Shown piece after piece: positions 1 to 7,790 of a stretch of 64,000 bases of DNA (its first letter is position 1; every line of letters starts with the position of its first letter). The stretch is from Verrucomicrobiota bacterium (GTDB lineage Bacteria > Verrucomicrobiota > Verrucomicrobiia > Opitutales > Opitutaceae): positions 62,001 through 126,000 of the forward strand of contig JAEWQP010000004.1 of the NCBI GenBank assembly GCA_023399155.1, in the 5' to 3' direction. The notes under the pieces are model-generated. The model was given only the letters and a program-made list of their open reading frames with translations. It was not told the DNA's origin and searched no databases. Position numbers and translations under genes: made by a program.

Positions 1-484
1 GGTCTTCGCCCTCGACTTCCTCAAGGGCGCCGCCGCCGCGCTCTGGGTGCGCCTGCTTCCCGCCGATCCCGCGCACGGCGCGTGGCTCGGGCTGATCGGG
101 CTCACCGCGGCGATCCTCGGCCACAGCTATTCGTGCTTCATCCGCTTCCGCGGCGGCAAGGGCGTCGCCACGACACTCGGCGGCGCGATCGCGCTGATGC
201 CGATCGCGGCGCTGATCAGCGTGGTGGTGTGGGTGGTGCTGTTTTATTCGACCCGCTACGTGTCTCTTGCGTCCATCGGCCTTGCCGCGACGCTCCCGGT
301 GGCCGTTTTCTTCCTGAACGGATTGTCGGAGTTGTTTGGGTTCGCCGTCCTGCTCGCGCTGTTTGTCGTCATCCGGCATCGCGCGAACGTCGGCCGCCTG
401 CTCCGGGGAACCGAGAACCGCTTCGTGAAGAAAACCGCTTCGGACGCCCCGGCGACCGAGGCTCCCGGGAACCAGAAATCGTGA
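1..484 (+). CDS. plsY: Glycerol-3-phosphate acyltransferase PlsY, C-terminal part
   Basis: PlsY is the polytopic membrane enzyme that moves the acyl group of acyl-phosphate to sn-glycerol-3-phosphate, the first acylation in phospholipid synthesis. The frame is open from base 2, so the gene starts left of the window and about 160 residues are visible. Family marks are DFLKG at the left edge and the loop GHSYSCFIRFRGGKGVAT, which matches the conserved GH-to-GGKG-x-AT block, followed by several hydrophobic segments. The tail after the last membrane segment is short, basic and Pro/Ala-rich. The stop TGA shares one base with the ATG of hom, which suggests translational coupling. Function is assigned from the family; only the C-terminal portion can be judged. 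Confidence 0.9.
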   Translation, partial: VFALDFLKGAAAALWVRLLPADPAHGAWLGLIGLTAAILGHSYSCFIRFRGGKGVATTLGGAIALMPIAALISVVVWVVLFYSTRYVSLASIGLAATLPVAVFFLNGLSELFGFAVLLALFVVIRHRANVGRLLRGTENRFVKKTASDAPATEAPGNQKS

Positions 485-1821
485 TGTCCAAGCAGCCTCC
501 AAAACCCTCGATCAGGATCGGCCTCTGCGGCTTCGGCGTGGTCGGGCAGGGTGTGGTCAAACACCTCCAGGCCCGCGCGGACGATCTCACGTCGCGCCTC
601 GGTGTGACCCTCGATGTCGCGATGGTCGCCGTGCGCGACCCTTCCAAGAAGCGCGATGTCGCCATCGCGGCGTCCAAGATCACCGATGATCCGCTCGCGG
701 TCGCGACGGACCCCTCGATCCAGATCGTGATCGAGCTCATGGGCGGCACCACGCATGCCCGGGAGATCGTCCTGGCCGCGTTGTCGCGCGGCAAGATCGT
801 CGTGACGGCAAACAAGGCGCTGCTTTGCGAGCACGGCGCCGAGGTGTTTGCCGCGGCGCGTTCGGGCGGGGGACACGTCTTCTTCGAAGCCAGCGTCGCC
901 GGCGGCATTCCGATCATCAAGGCCGTCCGCGAGGGCCTGGTGGCGAACCGCTTCAACCGCATCTACGGCATCCTCAACGGCACCTGCAATTACATCCTCA
1001 CGCGCATGGAGCGCGAGGGCGCGACCTACGAGGCGATCGTCGACGACGCCAAGCGTTTGGGGTACGCCGAGGCCGACGAGTCGCTCGACGTCGACGGCTG
1101 GGACTCCGCGCACAAGGCCTCGGTGCTCGCGTTCCTCGCGCATGGACGCTGGGTCAAGCTCGGCGAGATGCGCGTGGCCGGCATCCGCCGCCTCACCCAG
1201 GAGGACATCAGCTTTGCCAAGGCGTTCGATTACCGGATCAAGCTGCTCGCGCAGATCGACCGGAATTTTGACACGAACGACCTGAGCGTGAGCGTGCAAC
1301 CCACGCTCGTGCCGTCGCGCCTGGTCATGGCGAACGTCAATGAAGTCTACAACGGCGTGTGCGTGATCGGCGACGTCGTCGGCACCACCACCTACATCGG
1401 CCGCGGTGCCGGCCAGGACGCGACCGCGAGCGCGGTGATCAGCGACATCGTCGACGCCGCCGGCGTGATCTCCGGTACGCGCCGCCCGCTCATCGCCGAT
1501 GAGGCGCCGTCGATCCTCGGTGGCGGTGGCGAAATCAAGATCGCGCCGCCGCGCAGCGTGGCCGGCCGTTACTACATCCGGCTGGCCGTGCGCGACCAGC
1601 CCGGCGTGCTCGCGCAGATCGCCACGGTCATGGCCACCAACCACGTGAGCATCGCCAGCGTGCTGCAGCGCGAGAGCGCGGCCGACAAGACGGCCTCGCT
1701 CATCCTCACCACCCACGACACCAACGAACAGGCGATCCAGCAGACCGTGCTCGGCTTGAAGAGCACGCCCAGCGTCCTCGCCGAACCCGTGCTGCTGCGC
1801 ATCGCGGAATACTCGGACTGA
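484..1821 (+). CDS. hom: Homoserine dehydrogenase
   Basis: Reduces aspartate semialdehyde to homoserine with NAD(P)H, the branch point to threonine and methionine. The protein is 445 residues. A Rossmann motif GFGVVGQG lies at about residues 16-23, the catalytic-domain block GILNGTCNYILT follows near residue 165, and a C-terminal ACT domain (about 360-445) starts at YYIRLAVRDQPGVLAQ, which in this family gives threonine feedback control. Length and order match the ACT-containing bacterial form. The ATG overlaps the plsY stop; an in-frame GTG directly upstream (481) is an alternative start that would add one residue. lysC and thrC follow on the same strand, so this is a threonine-synthesis cluster, although the gaps of 236 and 334 bases may hold separate promoters. 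Confidence 0.95.
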   Translation: MSKQPPKPSIRIGLCGFGVVGQGVVKHLQARADDLTSRLGVTLDVAMVAVRDPSKKRDVAIAASKITDDPLAVATDPSIQIVIELMGGTTHAREIVLAALSRGKIVVTANKALLCEHGAEVFAAARSGGGHVFFEASVAGGIPIIKAVREGLVANRFNRIYGILNGTCNYILTRMEREGATYEAIVDDAKRLGYAEADESLDVDGWDSAHKASVLAFLAHGRWVKLGEMRVAGIRRLTQEDISFAKAFDYRIKLLAQIDRNFDTNDLSVSVQPTLVPSRLVMANVNEVYNGVCVIGDVVGTTTYIGRGAGQDATASAVISDIVDAAGVISGTRRPLIADEAPSILGGGGEIKIAPPRSVAGRYYIRLAVRDQPGVLAQIATVMATNHVSIASVLQRESAADKTASLILTTHDTNEQAIQQTVLGLKSTPSVLAEPVLLRIAEYSD

Positions 1822-1825
1822 GGGA

Positions 1826-2043
1826 AAAGGCTGAATGGCTGAACCATTGAACAGCGGAAAAGCCACACCGGTCCAATCGAGATACACCCGATGATCTTCA
1901 GGCTCGCCACAGGAGCAGCTTCAGCTGCCATTCGTCCGGCCTTCGGCATCTCTCCGCATCGCAACTGAAGTTGCATCTATCCCAGAGCCCACCCCTCGCG
2001 TAGTCCCCGTTCCTTCAGCCTTTCAGCCCTTCAGTCCTTCAGA
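1826..2043. repeat. lysC leader repeats: GGCTGAA octads and two tetraloop hairpins
   Basis: The hom-lysC gap carries short degenerate repeats. The left end has two GGCTGAA-type units (1831-1847) and the right end has four octads of the reverse sense (TTCAGCC, 2017-2043), so the two ends are roughly inverted. Between them are two small perfect hairpins, GCAGC-TTCA-GCTGC (about 1916-1929) and GCAAC-TGAA-GTTGC (about 1960-1973). They look like dispersed intergenic repeats rather than a riboswitch: I see no lysine-riboswitch core. A transcript-level role is possible but is only inferred. Confidence 0.5.
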
Positions 2044-2057
2044 CTTTCTTCTTCCCC

Positions 2058-3272
2058 ATGGCCCGCATCGTCCAGAAATACGGAGGCACCTCGGTGGGTG
2101 ACATCGAGCGCATCAAGCGCGTCGCGGCACGTGTCGCCGCCACCCGTGCCGCCGGCAACGAGGTTGTCGTCGTCGTCTCAGCCCGCTCGGGCGTGACCAA
2201 CGAACTCATCGCCCGCGCGAAGTCGATCAACGCCCAGCCCAACGATCGCGAGCTCGACATGCTCCTCGCCATCGGCGAGCAGGAGACGATCGCGCTCACG
2301 GCGATGGCTCTGCACGCGATCGGTGTGCCGGCGATCTCCTACACGGGCCAGCAGGCGGGGATCGTGACCGAATCGATGCACACGCGCGCGCGGATTGTGA
2401 GCATCGCTCCAGTCAACATCGAGGAGGAGCTCCGGAAAGGCAGCGTGGTCATCGTCGCCGGCTTCCAGGGCATCGACTCAGCCGGGCAGATCACGACCTT
2501 GGGCCGCGGCGGCTCGGATCTCACCGCCATCGCGCTCGCTGCCGCCACCAAGGCGGATGTCTGCCAGATCTTCACCGATGTGGAGGGCGTTTACACCGCC
2601 GACCCGCGCGTCGTGCCGGAGGCACGCAAGATCGAGGAGATCAGCTACGACGAGATGCTTGAACTCGCGAGCCTCGGCTCCAAGGTCATGCAGACGCGCT
2701 CCGTGGAATTTGCCAAGAAGTTCGGCGTGGTTTTTGAAGTCCGCTCCAGTTTTAACGACAAACCGGGAACACTCGTGAAGGAAGAAGTCGCCTCGATGGA
2801 AGACGTGGTTGTCCGCGGCGTGGCCGTGGACAAGAACCAGACGAAGATCGTCGTCAGCAACATCCCGGACAAGCCGGGATCGGCCGCGCGCGTGTTTCAG
2901 GCGCTGGCCAAGGCTGGCGTGATCGTCGACATGATCATTCAAAACATCGGCCGCAATGGCGTGGCCAACCTCACCTTCACCGTGCCGCGCGATGATGCCG
3001 GACGCTCGGAGAAGACGGTGGCCGGGGTGCTGGCGGAACTCGGCGGCGGCAAGGTGCAGATGTTCGACGGCATCGCGAAGCTGTCGGTCGTCGGCGTCGG
3101 CATGCGCACCCATTCCGGCGTGGCTGCGACGCTCTTCACCACGCTGGCGGAGGTCGGCGCCAACATCGAGCTGATCAGCACCTCCGAGATCAACATCTCG
3201 GTCGCGATCGAACTCGAGAAGGCCGACGCCGCTGCGCGCGCCGTGCACGCCGCCTTCAAACTCGGGGCCTGA
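2058..3272 (+). CDS. lysC: Aspartate kinase
   Basis: Phosphorylates aspartate, the entry step for lysine, threonine, methionine and diaminopimelate. The protein is 404 residues, the usual size of the monofunctional LysC-alpha form. It opens with the nucleotide-binding signature QKYGGTSV at residues 6-13, has the substrate block LGRGGSDLTA near residue 150 and the TDVEGVYTADPR motif near 175, and ends with two ACT domains (about 265-404; VDKNQTKIVVSNIPDKPGSA opens the first). The ACT pair implies feedback control by lysine and/or threonine. No clear Shine-Dalgarno sequence precedes the ATG, but homology begins at the first residue. It sits between hom and thrC on the same strand. Confidence 0.95.
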   Translation: MARIVQKYGGTSVGDIERIKRVAARVAATRAAGNEVVVVVSARSGVTNELIARAKSINAQPNDRELDMLLAIGEQETIALTAMALHAIGVPAISYTGQQAGIVTESMHTRARIVSIAPVNIEEELRKGSVVIVAGFQGIDSAGQITTLGRGGSDLTAIALAAATKADVCQIFTDVEGVYTADPRVVPEARKIEEISYDEMLELASLGSKVMQTRSVEFAKKFGVVFEVRSSFNDKPGTLVKEEVASMEDVVVRGVAVDKNQTKIVVSNIPDKPGSAARVFQALAKAGVIVDMIIQNIGRNGVANLTFTVPRDDAGRSEKTVAGVLAELGGGKVQMFDGIAKLSVVGVGMRTHSGVAATLFTTLAEVGANIELISTSEINISVAIELEKADAAARAVHAAFKLGA

Positions 3273-3289
3273 CTCCCGGCCACAAGGCT

Positions 3290-3592
3290 TGGACCACAGA
3301 GAGCACAGAGGAGACACAGAATTCACGGAAAAAGGCGGCTGCAGGAGATCTTAGAGGAAACAGGGAAGGCAGAACTCGGAACGTGGTTGCGTGGCGCCGT
3401 GTAGCGCTCGCCGATTCCCTGGCTTGCCTGCCCCGTCGTGGAAGGCTCCTTTGGGATCTCATCGCGAAACCCCGGAGAGCCTCCAGCCCAGGCCCTCTCT
3501 CTTCGGTCCTCTGCTTCCTCTGCGACCTCCTGTGCAAGTTTGGACTTCTGCCTCTGTGAACTCTGTGTCTCCTCCGTGCCCTCTGTGACCCC
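3290..3592. repeat. Long imperfect inverted repeat of the CACAGAG family (lysC-thrC gap)
   Basis: Nearly the whole 334-base gap is one imperfect inverted repeat. The left arm (about 3292-3365) contains CACAGAGAGCACAGAGGAG and continues ACACAGAATTCACGG. The right arm (about 3508-3592) contains its reverse, ending CTCTGTGTCTCCTCCGTGCC and CTCTGTGACC. The first 40 bases of each arm pair at roughly 80 percent by eye, with a central spacer of about 140 bases. No coding frame fits any family. A related copy lies between rpsP and trmD. I infer a dispersed extragenic palindromic element. Confidence 0.7.
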
Positions 3593-3606
3593 TCTCTGAT
3601 CCGTCC

Positions 3607-4974
3607 ATGTCCTCGATGCGCTACATCAGCACCCGCGGCCAGGCCGAGCCGCTCGGATTCAGCGCCGCGGTGGCGGCGGGCCTCGCGCCCGACGGCGGGT
3701 TGTTCGTGCCGGAGACACTGCCGGACATCGCCGGCCGCCTGAGCGCGTGGCGAAAGCTTGGATACGAGGACCTGGCTTTCGAATTTCTTCGGCTCTTCGC
3801 GGACGACATCCCGTCGGACGAACTCCGGGCGATCGTGCATGGCGCCTACGCCGGGTTCGACCATGCGCAGCGGGCGCCGCTGGTGCAGCTCGCTCCCGAC
3901 CTGTGGGTGCTGGAGCTGTTTCATGGCCCGACCCTCGCATTCAAGGATTTCGCGCTGCAGTTGCTCGGGCGCCTCTACGAGCGCCAGGTGCGGCTGAGCG
4001 GGCGGCCGATCACGGTCCTCGGCGCCACTTCCGGCGACACCGGCTCGGCGGCGATCCACGGTCTGCTCGGCAAGCCGGGCGTACGCATCTTCATCCTGTA
4101 TCCACGCGGTCGCGTCGCGCCGCTGCAGGAGCGGCAGATGGCGTGCACCGGCGCACACAACGTGTTCCCGATCGCGATCCCGGGATCGTTCGACGATGCG
4201 CAGCGGATCGTGAAGGCGCTTTTTGGCGATCGTGCCTTCGTGGCCGAGGTGGGCCTCTCCGCGATCAATTCCATCAACCTCGCGCGCATCCTCGCGCAAA
4301 GCGTGTATTACCTGTGGGCGCGTCTGCAGCTCGACACCGCCGGCGCGGGCGAGGTCGAGTTCGTCGTGCCGACGGGGAATTTCGGCAACGTGCTCTCGGG
4401 CTGGCTGCTCACGCGGATGGGCGTGCCCGGGTTGAAGTTCTGCGTCGCGACCAACCGCAACGACATCCTCCATCGCTTCTTCACCGCGGGGCGCTACGAG
4501 GCCGGCACCGTCGAGCCCAGCCTGGCCCCGTCGATGGACATCCAGGTCGCCTCCAATTTCGAGCGCTACCTTTATTTCCTGGAAAACCAGGACACCGAGC
4601 GCGTGCGCGAGGCCATGCGCGGCCTCTCGGCCGGTCGCGGGTTCGCCATCGCCAAGCCAGTGCTCGGGCCGGTTCGGTCCGTGCGGCTCGACGATGCGGG
4701 CATCAAGGCAACGATCGCGCGCGTGCACCAGGAGTTTGGCTATGTGGCCGACCCGCACACGGCCTGCGGGTTTGCTGCGCGCGCCCCGGGTACCCCGCAG
4801 GTGATTCTTGCCACGGCGAGCCCCGCGAAGTTTCCCGAGACCGTCTCCGAGATGATCGGTGTCGCCGCGACGCACCCGACGCTCGACGCCCTCCAATCCC
4901 TGCCGATCGTGCGGCACGATATCGAGGCCAGCCCCGATGCAATCCGCGACTTCGTGAGTGCGCGTTCGCGGTAG
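3607..4974 (+). CDS. thrC: Threonine synthase
   Basis: PLP-dependent conversion of O-phosphohomoserine to threonine, the last step of the pathway that hom and lysC begin. The protein is 455 residues, the length of the long (E. coli/yeast-like) class. The N-terminus YISTRGQAEPLGFSAAVAAG is typical. The PLP lysine is K113 in LAFKDFALQ. ATSGDTGSAAIHG (about residue 140) is the glycine-rich phosphate loop, and VPTGNFGNVLSG near residue 255 is the second PLP-binding block. The start is the first of two close in-frame ATGs (3607 and 3616). The codon style matches hom and lysC. Confidence 0.95.
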   Translation: MSSMRYISTRGQAEPLGFSAAVAAGLAPDGGLFVPETLPDIAGRLSAWRKLGYEDLAFEFLRLFADDIPSDELRAIVHGAYAGFDHAQRAPLVQLAPDLWVLELFHGPTLAFKDFALQLLGRLYERQVRLSGRPITVLGATSGDTGSAAIHGLLGKPGVRIFILYPRGRVAPLQERQMACTGAHNVFPIAIPGSFDDAQRIVKALFGDRAFVAEVGLSAINSINLARILAQSVYYLWARLQLDTAGAGEVEFVVPTGNFGNVLSGWLLTRMGVPGLKFCVATNRNDILHRFFTAGRYEAGTVEPSLAPSMDIQVASNFERYLYFLENQDTERVREAMRGLSAGRGFAIAKPVLGPVRSVRLDDAGIKATIARVHQEFGYVADPHTACGFAARAPGTPQVILATASPAKFPETVSEMIGVAATHPTLDALQSLPIVRHDIEASPDAIRDFVSARSR

Positions 4975-5009
4975 CGACTCAGGCGGGACTCCCGGCCGAA
5001 AGCGCCGGC

Positions 5010-5056
5010 GAAGGGGCCGGGGTCGCAGAGTCCACGGAGGAGCCCAGAGGCCACAG
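5010..5056. repeat. Fragment of the CACAGAG repeat family
   Basis: The stretch GTCGCAGAGTCCACGGAGGA followed by GCCCAGAGGCCACAGGG resembles one arm of the long inverted repeats at 3290 and 37955 but has no partner arm nearby. It is probably a decayed or truncated copy. It lies in the 444-base thrC-cimA gap, which holds no gene I can support. Confidence 0.4.
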
Positions 5057-5291
5057 GGTTACTCGAACGGTCCGGGGTCGGAGGGTGGCCCCGGAACGTT
5101 GAGAATGGAGCCAAGCGATAGGGTGGGCGATTCCTGCGCGAAGCCGTGTCCCATCTCCGCACACCTGCCCGAGTCAGGGATGGGCGCCGCCGGCTCTGTG
5201 CTCGCCGTGAGCCTCCGGGTTTTCCCCTTGCCGGGCGGCCTCAATCGGTCGTTCGGGAATTTGCGCTGGTTGGCCCAAGGCCCCTGTGCTA

Positions 5292-5392
5292 GAGCCGTTT
5301 CACGAAAGTCGTCGCCACGAAGCCGCCCGCCGTCGGGGGGCTTGGTCTGGGCCCGTGCCCGGAATACGGCAACGACATTCCTGAAGCCGCTG
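5292..5392. repeat. Small element with imperfect terminal inverted repeats, copy A
   Basis: The left end GAGCCGTTTCACGAAAGTCG and the right end, read on the other strand as CAGCGGCTTCAGGAATGTCG, pair with about 16 of 20 positions identical. The middle 55-60 bases are GC-rich and differ from copy B at 20487-20590, where the same two ends occur in opposite orientation. The element ends 26 bases before the cimA start, so in RNA it would form a hairpin in the cimA leader. It behaves like a miniature or REP-type repeat: conserved ends, free interior, no coding capacity. That class assignment is inference. Confidence 0.6.
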
Positions 5393-5418
5393 TCGGCAAC
5401 CCATTCCCTCCCAAAACC

Positions 5419-6981
5419 ATGCTCAAAATCTACGATACGACGCTCCGCGATGGCACCCAAGGTGAAGGCATTTCCTTTTCGGTGGCGGACAAGATTCGTA
5501 TCGCGGAGCGGCTTGACGAGTTCGGCGTGGATTACATCGAGGGCGGCTGGCCGGGGTCGAACCCGCGCGACATGGCGTTTTTTCAGGGCATCCGCGCTTC
5601 AAAGCTTCGGCATGCGCGCATCGCCGCCTTTGGTTCGACGCGCCGCGCCGGCATCAACGCCGACGATGACGGCCAGCTCCGTCTCCTGCTCGAGGCGGAG
5701 ACGCCGGTGGTGACGATCTTCGGCAAGACCTGGCTGCTCCACGTCACCGAGGTGATCCGGACCACGGCGGAGGAGAACCTGGCCATGATTCGCGACTCGG
5801 TGCGGTTCCTTACCGCCCATGGCCGCGAGGTCATCTACGACGCCGAGCACTTCTTCGACGGCTATCGCGACAATCCCGAGTACGCGCTGCAGACTCTGGC
5901 GGCGGCGGTCGAGGGCGGGGCGGTCAACGTCACGCTTTGCGACACCAACGGGGGCCGGTTGCCCGACGAGGTGCGCGACGCGACGGCTGCGGTGTGCGCG
6001 CGCTTCCCGAACGTGCCGGTCGGCATCCATGCCCACAACGACTCGGGCCTCGGTGTGGCGGTCTCGCTCGCCGCAGTCGCGGCCGGGGCGGTCCTCATCC
6101 AGGGCACGATCAACGGCTACGGCGAACGCGTGGGCAACGCCAGTCTCACCACCATCCTGCCGAATGCCTTCCTGAAGATGGGCCGTGACGCGGTTTGCAG
6201 GGCCAACCTCGCCGAACTGCGCGAGCTTTCGCTGTTTGTCGACGAGTTGGCGAACCTACGTCCCGACCCGAAGGCGCCCTTTGTCGGGCGTTCCGCCTTC
6301 ACGCACAAGGGCGGCACGCACGCCGACGCCACCAAGAAGGTCGCGCACAGCTACCAGCACATCGACCCGGCCCTCGTCGGCAACACCCAGCGCGTGATCG
6401 TATCCGACATGGCGGGACGAAGCAGCCTGCTGATGAAGGCCAGGGAACTCGGCGTGGAGGTCGACCGCGACTCCGATGCGGCGCGCAAGGTGATCGACCA
6501 GGTCAAGGAACTGGAATTTCAGGGATTCGAGTTCGAGGCGGCCGACGGATCGTTGCGGCTGCTTCTGGCCAAGAGCCTGGGTCAGGCGGAGGACCATTTC
6601 GAATTCGAGAGCTATCGCGTCATCGTCGAGCGACGCGCCAAGGAGAATTCACTCACGGCCGAGGCGACGGTTAAGCTGCGCATCAACGGCGAGTCCGTCC
6701 ACACGGTCGCGGAGTGCACCGGCCCGATCGGGGCGCTGGACAAGGCCCTGCGCCTGGCGATCGAGCGCAGCTTCCCGGAAGTGCGCGACGTGCAGTTGCG
6801 CGATTATAAGGTGCGCATTCTCGAGAGCAACACGGGCGCCAACGCCCGCACACGCGTGCTCATCGAATCCGGCGACGGCAAGACCACCTGGGGCACGGTC
6901 GGGATGAGTGACAACATCATCGACGCGAGCTGGCAGGCCATCCGCGATTCGGTGGAGTACAAGCTCCTGCGCAAGGTCTGA
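5419..6981 (+). CDS. cimA: (R)-citramalate synthase
   Basis: Condenses acetyl-CoA with pyruvate to citramalate, giving 2-oxobutyrate for isoleucine without threonine deaminase. The protein is 520 residues, the length of the TIGR00977 citramalate synthases and longer than the archaeal type. The N-terminus has the metal-binding DRE-TIM signature DTTLRDGTQGEG (residues 6-17), HAHNDSGLGVAVS with the metal-ligand histidines near residue 205, and GTINGYGERVGNA near 235. The C-terminal third (about 400-520) is the LeuA dimer/regulatory domain, where isoleucine feedback acts in this family. The TIM-barrel and motif set could also suit 2-isopropylmalate or homocitrate synthase, but the GGWPGSNPRD segment favours citramalate synthase. 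It is preceded by the small palindromic element. Confidence 0.9.
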   Translation: MLKIYDTTLRDGTQGEGISFSVADKIRIAERLDEFGVDYIEGGWPGSNPRDMAFFQGIRASKLRHARIAAFGSTRRAGINADDDGQLRLLLEAETPVVTIFGKTWLLHVTEVIRTTAEENLAMIRDSVRFLTAHGREVIYDAEHFFDGYRDNPEYALQTLAAAVEGGAVNVTLCDTNGGRLPDEVRDATAAVCARFPNVPVGIHAHNDSGLGVAVSLAAVAAGAVLIQGTINGYGERVGNASLTTILPNAFLKMGRDAVCRANLAELRELSLFVDELANLRPDPKAPFVGRSAFTHKGGTHADATKKVAHSYQHIDPALVGNTQRVIVSDMAGRSSLLMKARELGVEVDRDSDAARKVIDQVKELEFQGFEFEAADGSLRLLLAKSLGQAEDHFEFESYRVIVERRAKENSLTAEATVKLRINGESVHTVAECTGPIGALDKALRLAIERSFPEVRDVQLRDYKVRILESNTGANARTRVLIESGDGKTTWGTVGMSDNIIDASWQAIRDSVEYKLLRKV

Positions 6982-7790
6982 TCCCCGGAGCGATTCAGCC
7001 TGGGATTCCCCAGTCCTCCCGGCCACGAGGATCACGGAATACCAGGAGTCCGTCAGAGGTCAGGGGTGTGATTGCCAAAGAATCGACGAGATCTCCCGTC
7101 GGAGTCGTGGCGTCCTCCCCGGCAACGACCGGATCTTGCGTCGATAGAGGCGAAGCGTGCCCCTGTTTCGCGACGCGTTCCCGGATGCCGACGCCCAGCT
7201 TGGGTCGTGGGCCAAGCCCGCGGTCACCGTCGGGACGCGCCGACAAGAACCTCGCGCCCGATCCGTGGACGGGGCGCGGTGCGGGTCGTGGATGCGCTCA
7301 GAACAGGTGGAGGAGATCGAAACCGGCCAGCACCACCGACCCGAGAATCAGGGCGGAGATGGCGCACCAGGCTTGGAGCTTCTTCCGAACCGAGGCATCC
7401 AACGTGGGGTAACGTTCTGCGTGGGGTGAGTTCAGACCGCTGCAGCGTGGCAAGGCTCGCGTTCGAAGCAAGACTGTTTTTACGCAGCTCAAGGGTATTC
7501 CCTGGCTAATGCTTAAGGGGCGTGAGGGGAAATACGTTGCGGTCGATTCACCCGGGTGGAGCCGTCACTGGGAACAACCCTCGGGACGCGCGGGCGGGCG
7601 GGCGCCGACGGCGGGCGGGGCGGCCTGGCTCGGACCCGGGGTCCCCGGCGCCGCCGACGGCGCTGGCCGGGGCCTCTCGAGCATTCAGAACGAGCGGGTG
7701 CCTGCCGGGACTCGGCGCCGCACCAAAAAGCAAGCCGCCGGCGGTCCGAAGACGCGCCGGCGGCCGGGAACATCAACCGTCGCTGAAAGG
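6982..7790. other. 809-base gene-poor stretch
   Basis: No confident gene. The left 300 bases show no recognisable feature. One short hydrophobic minus-strand frame (separate entry) is the only coding candidate. 7575-7660 is extremely G/C-rich with GGGCGGGC runs. Near 7735-7766 a CCGCCGGCG/CGCCGGCGG hairpin lies just past the stop of the minus-strand sugar transferase and could end its transcript, although no U-tract follows. Confidence 0.4.
7298..7492 (-). CDS. Possible small single-span membrane protein
   Basis: A 64-residue frame with one convincing hydrophobic segment near its C-terminus (AWCAISALILGSVVLAGF) preceded by a basic stretch (VRKKLQ), the arrangement of a single-pass protein. 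I recognise no family. The first 20 residues look non-native, so the true start may lie further in. It is isolated in an otherwise non-coding gap with no obvious ribosome-binding site. It could equally be a chance frame in GC-rich DNA. Confidence 0.25.
   Translation of the reverse strand: MSCVKTVLLRTRALPRCSGLNSPHAERYPTLDASVRKKLQAWCAISALILGSVVLAGFDLLHLF

Noticed and set aside
256..1887. Long open frame on the minus strand opposite hom
   Set aside because: High GC leaves few stop codons on the opposite strand. The translation is His/Arg/Asp-rich without any family motif and mirrors the real gene. The same holds for long frames opposite rapA (10421-12658), the kinase (28104-30470), tkt (34713-37085), ligA (18227-20386) and ilvB (44856-46421).
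1822..2057. Lysine riboswitch before lysC
   Set aside because: The conserved five-helix core and its signature sequences are not seen. The gap consists of short repeats.
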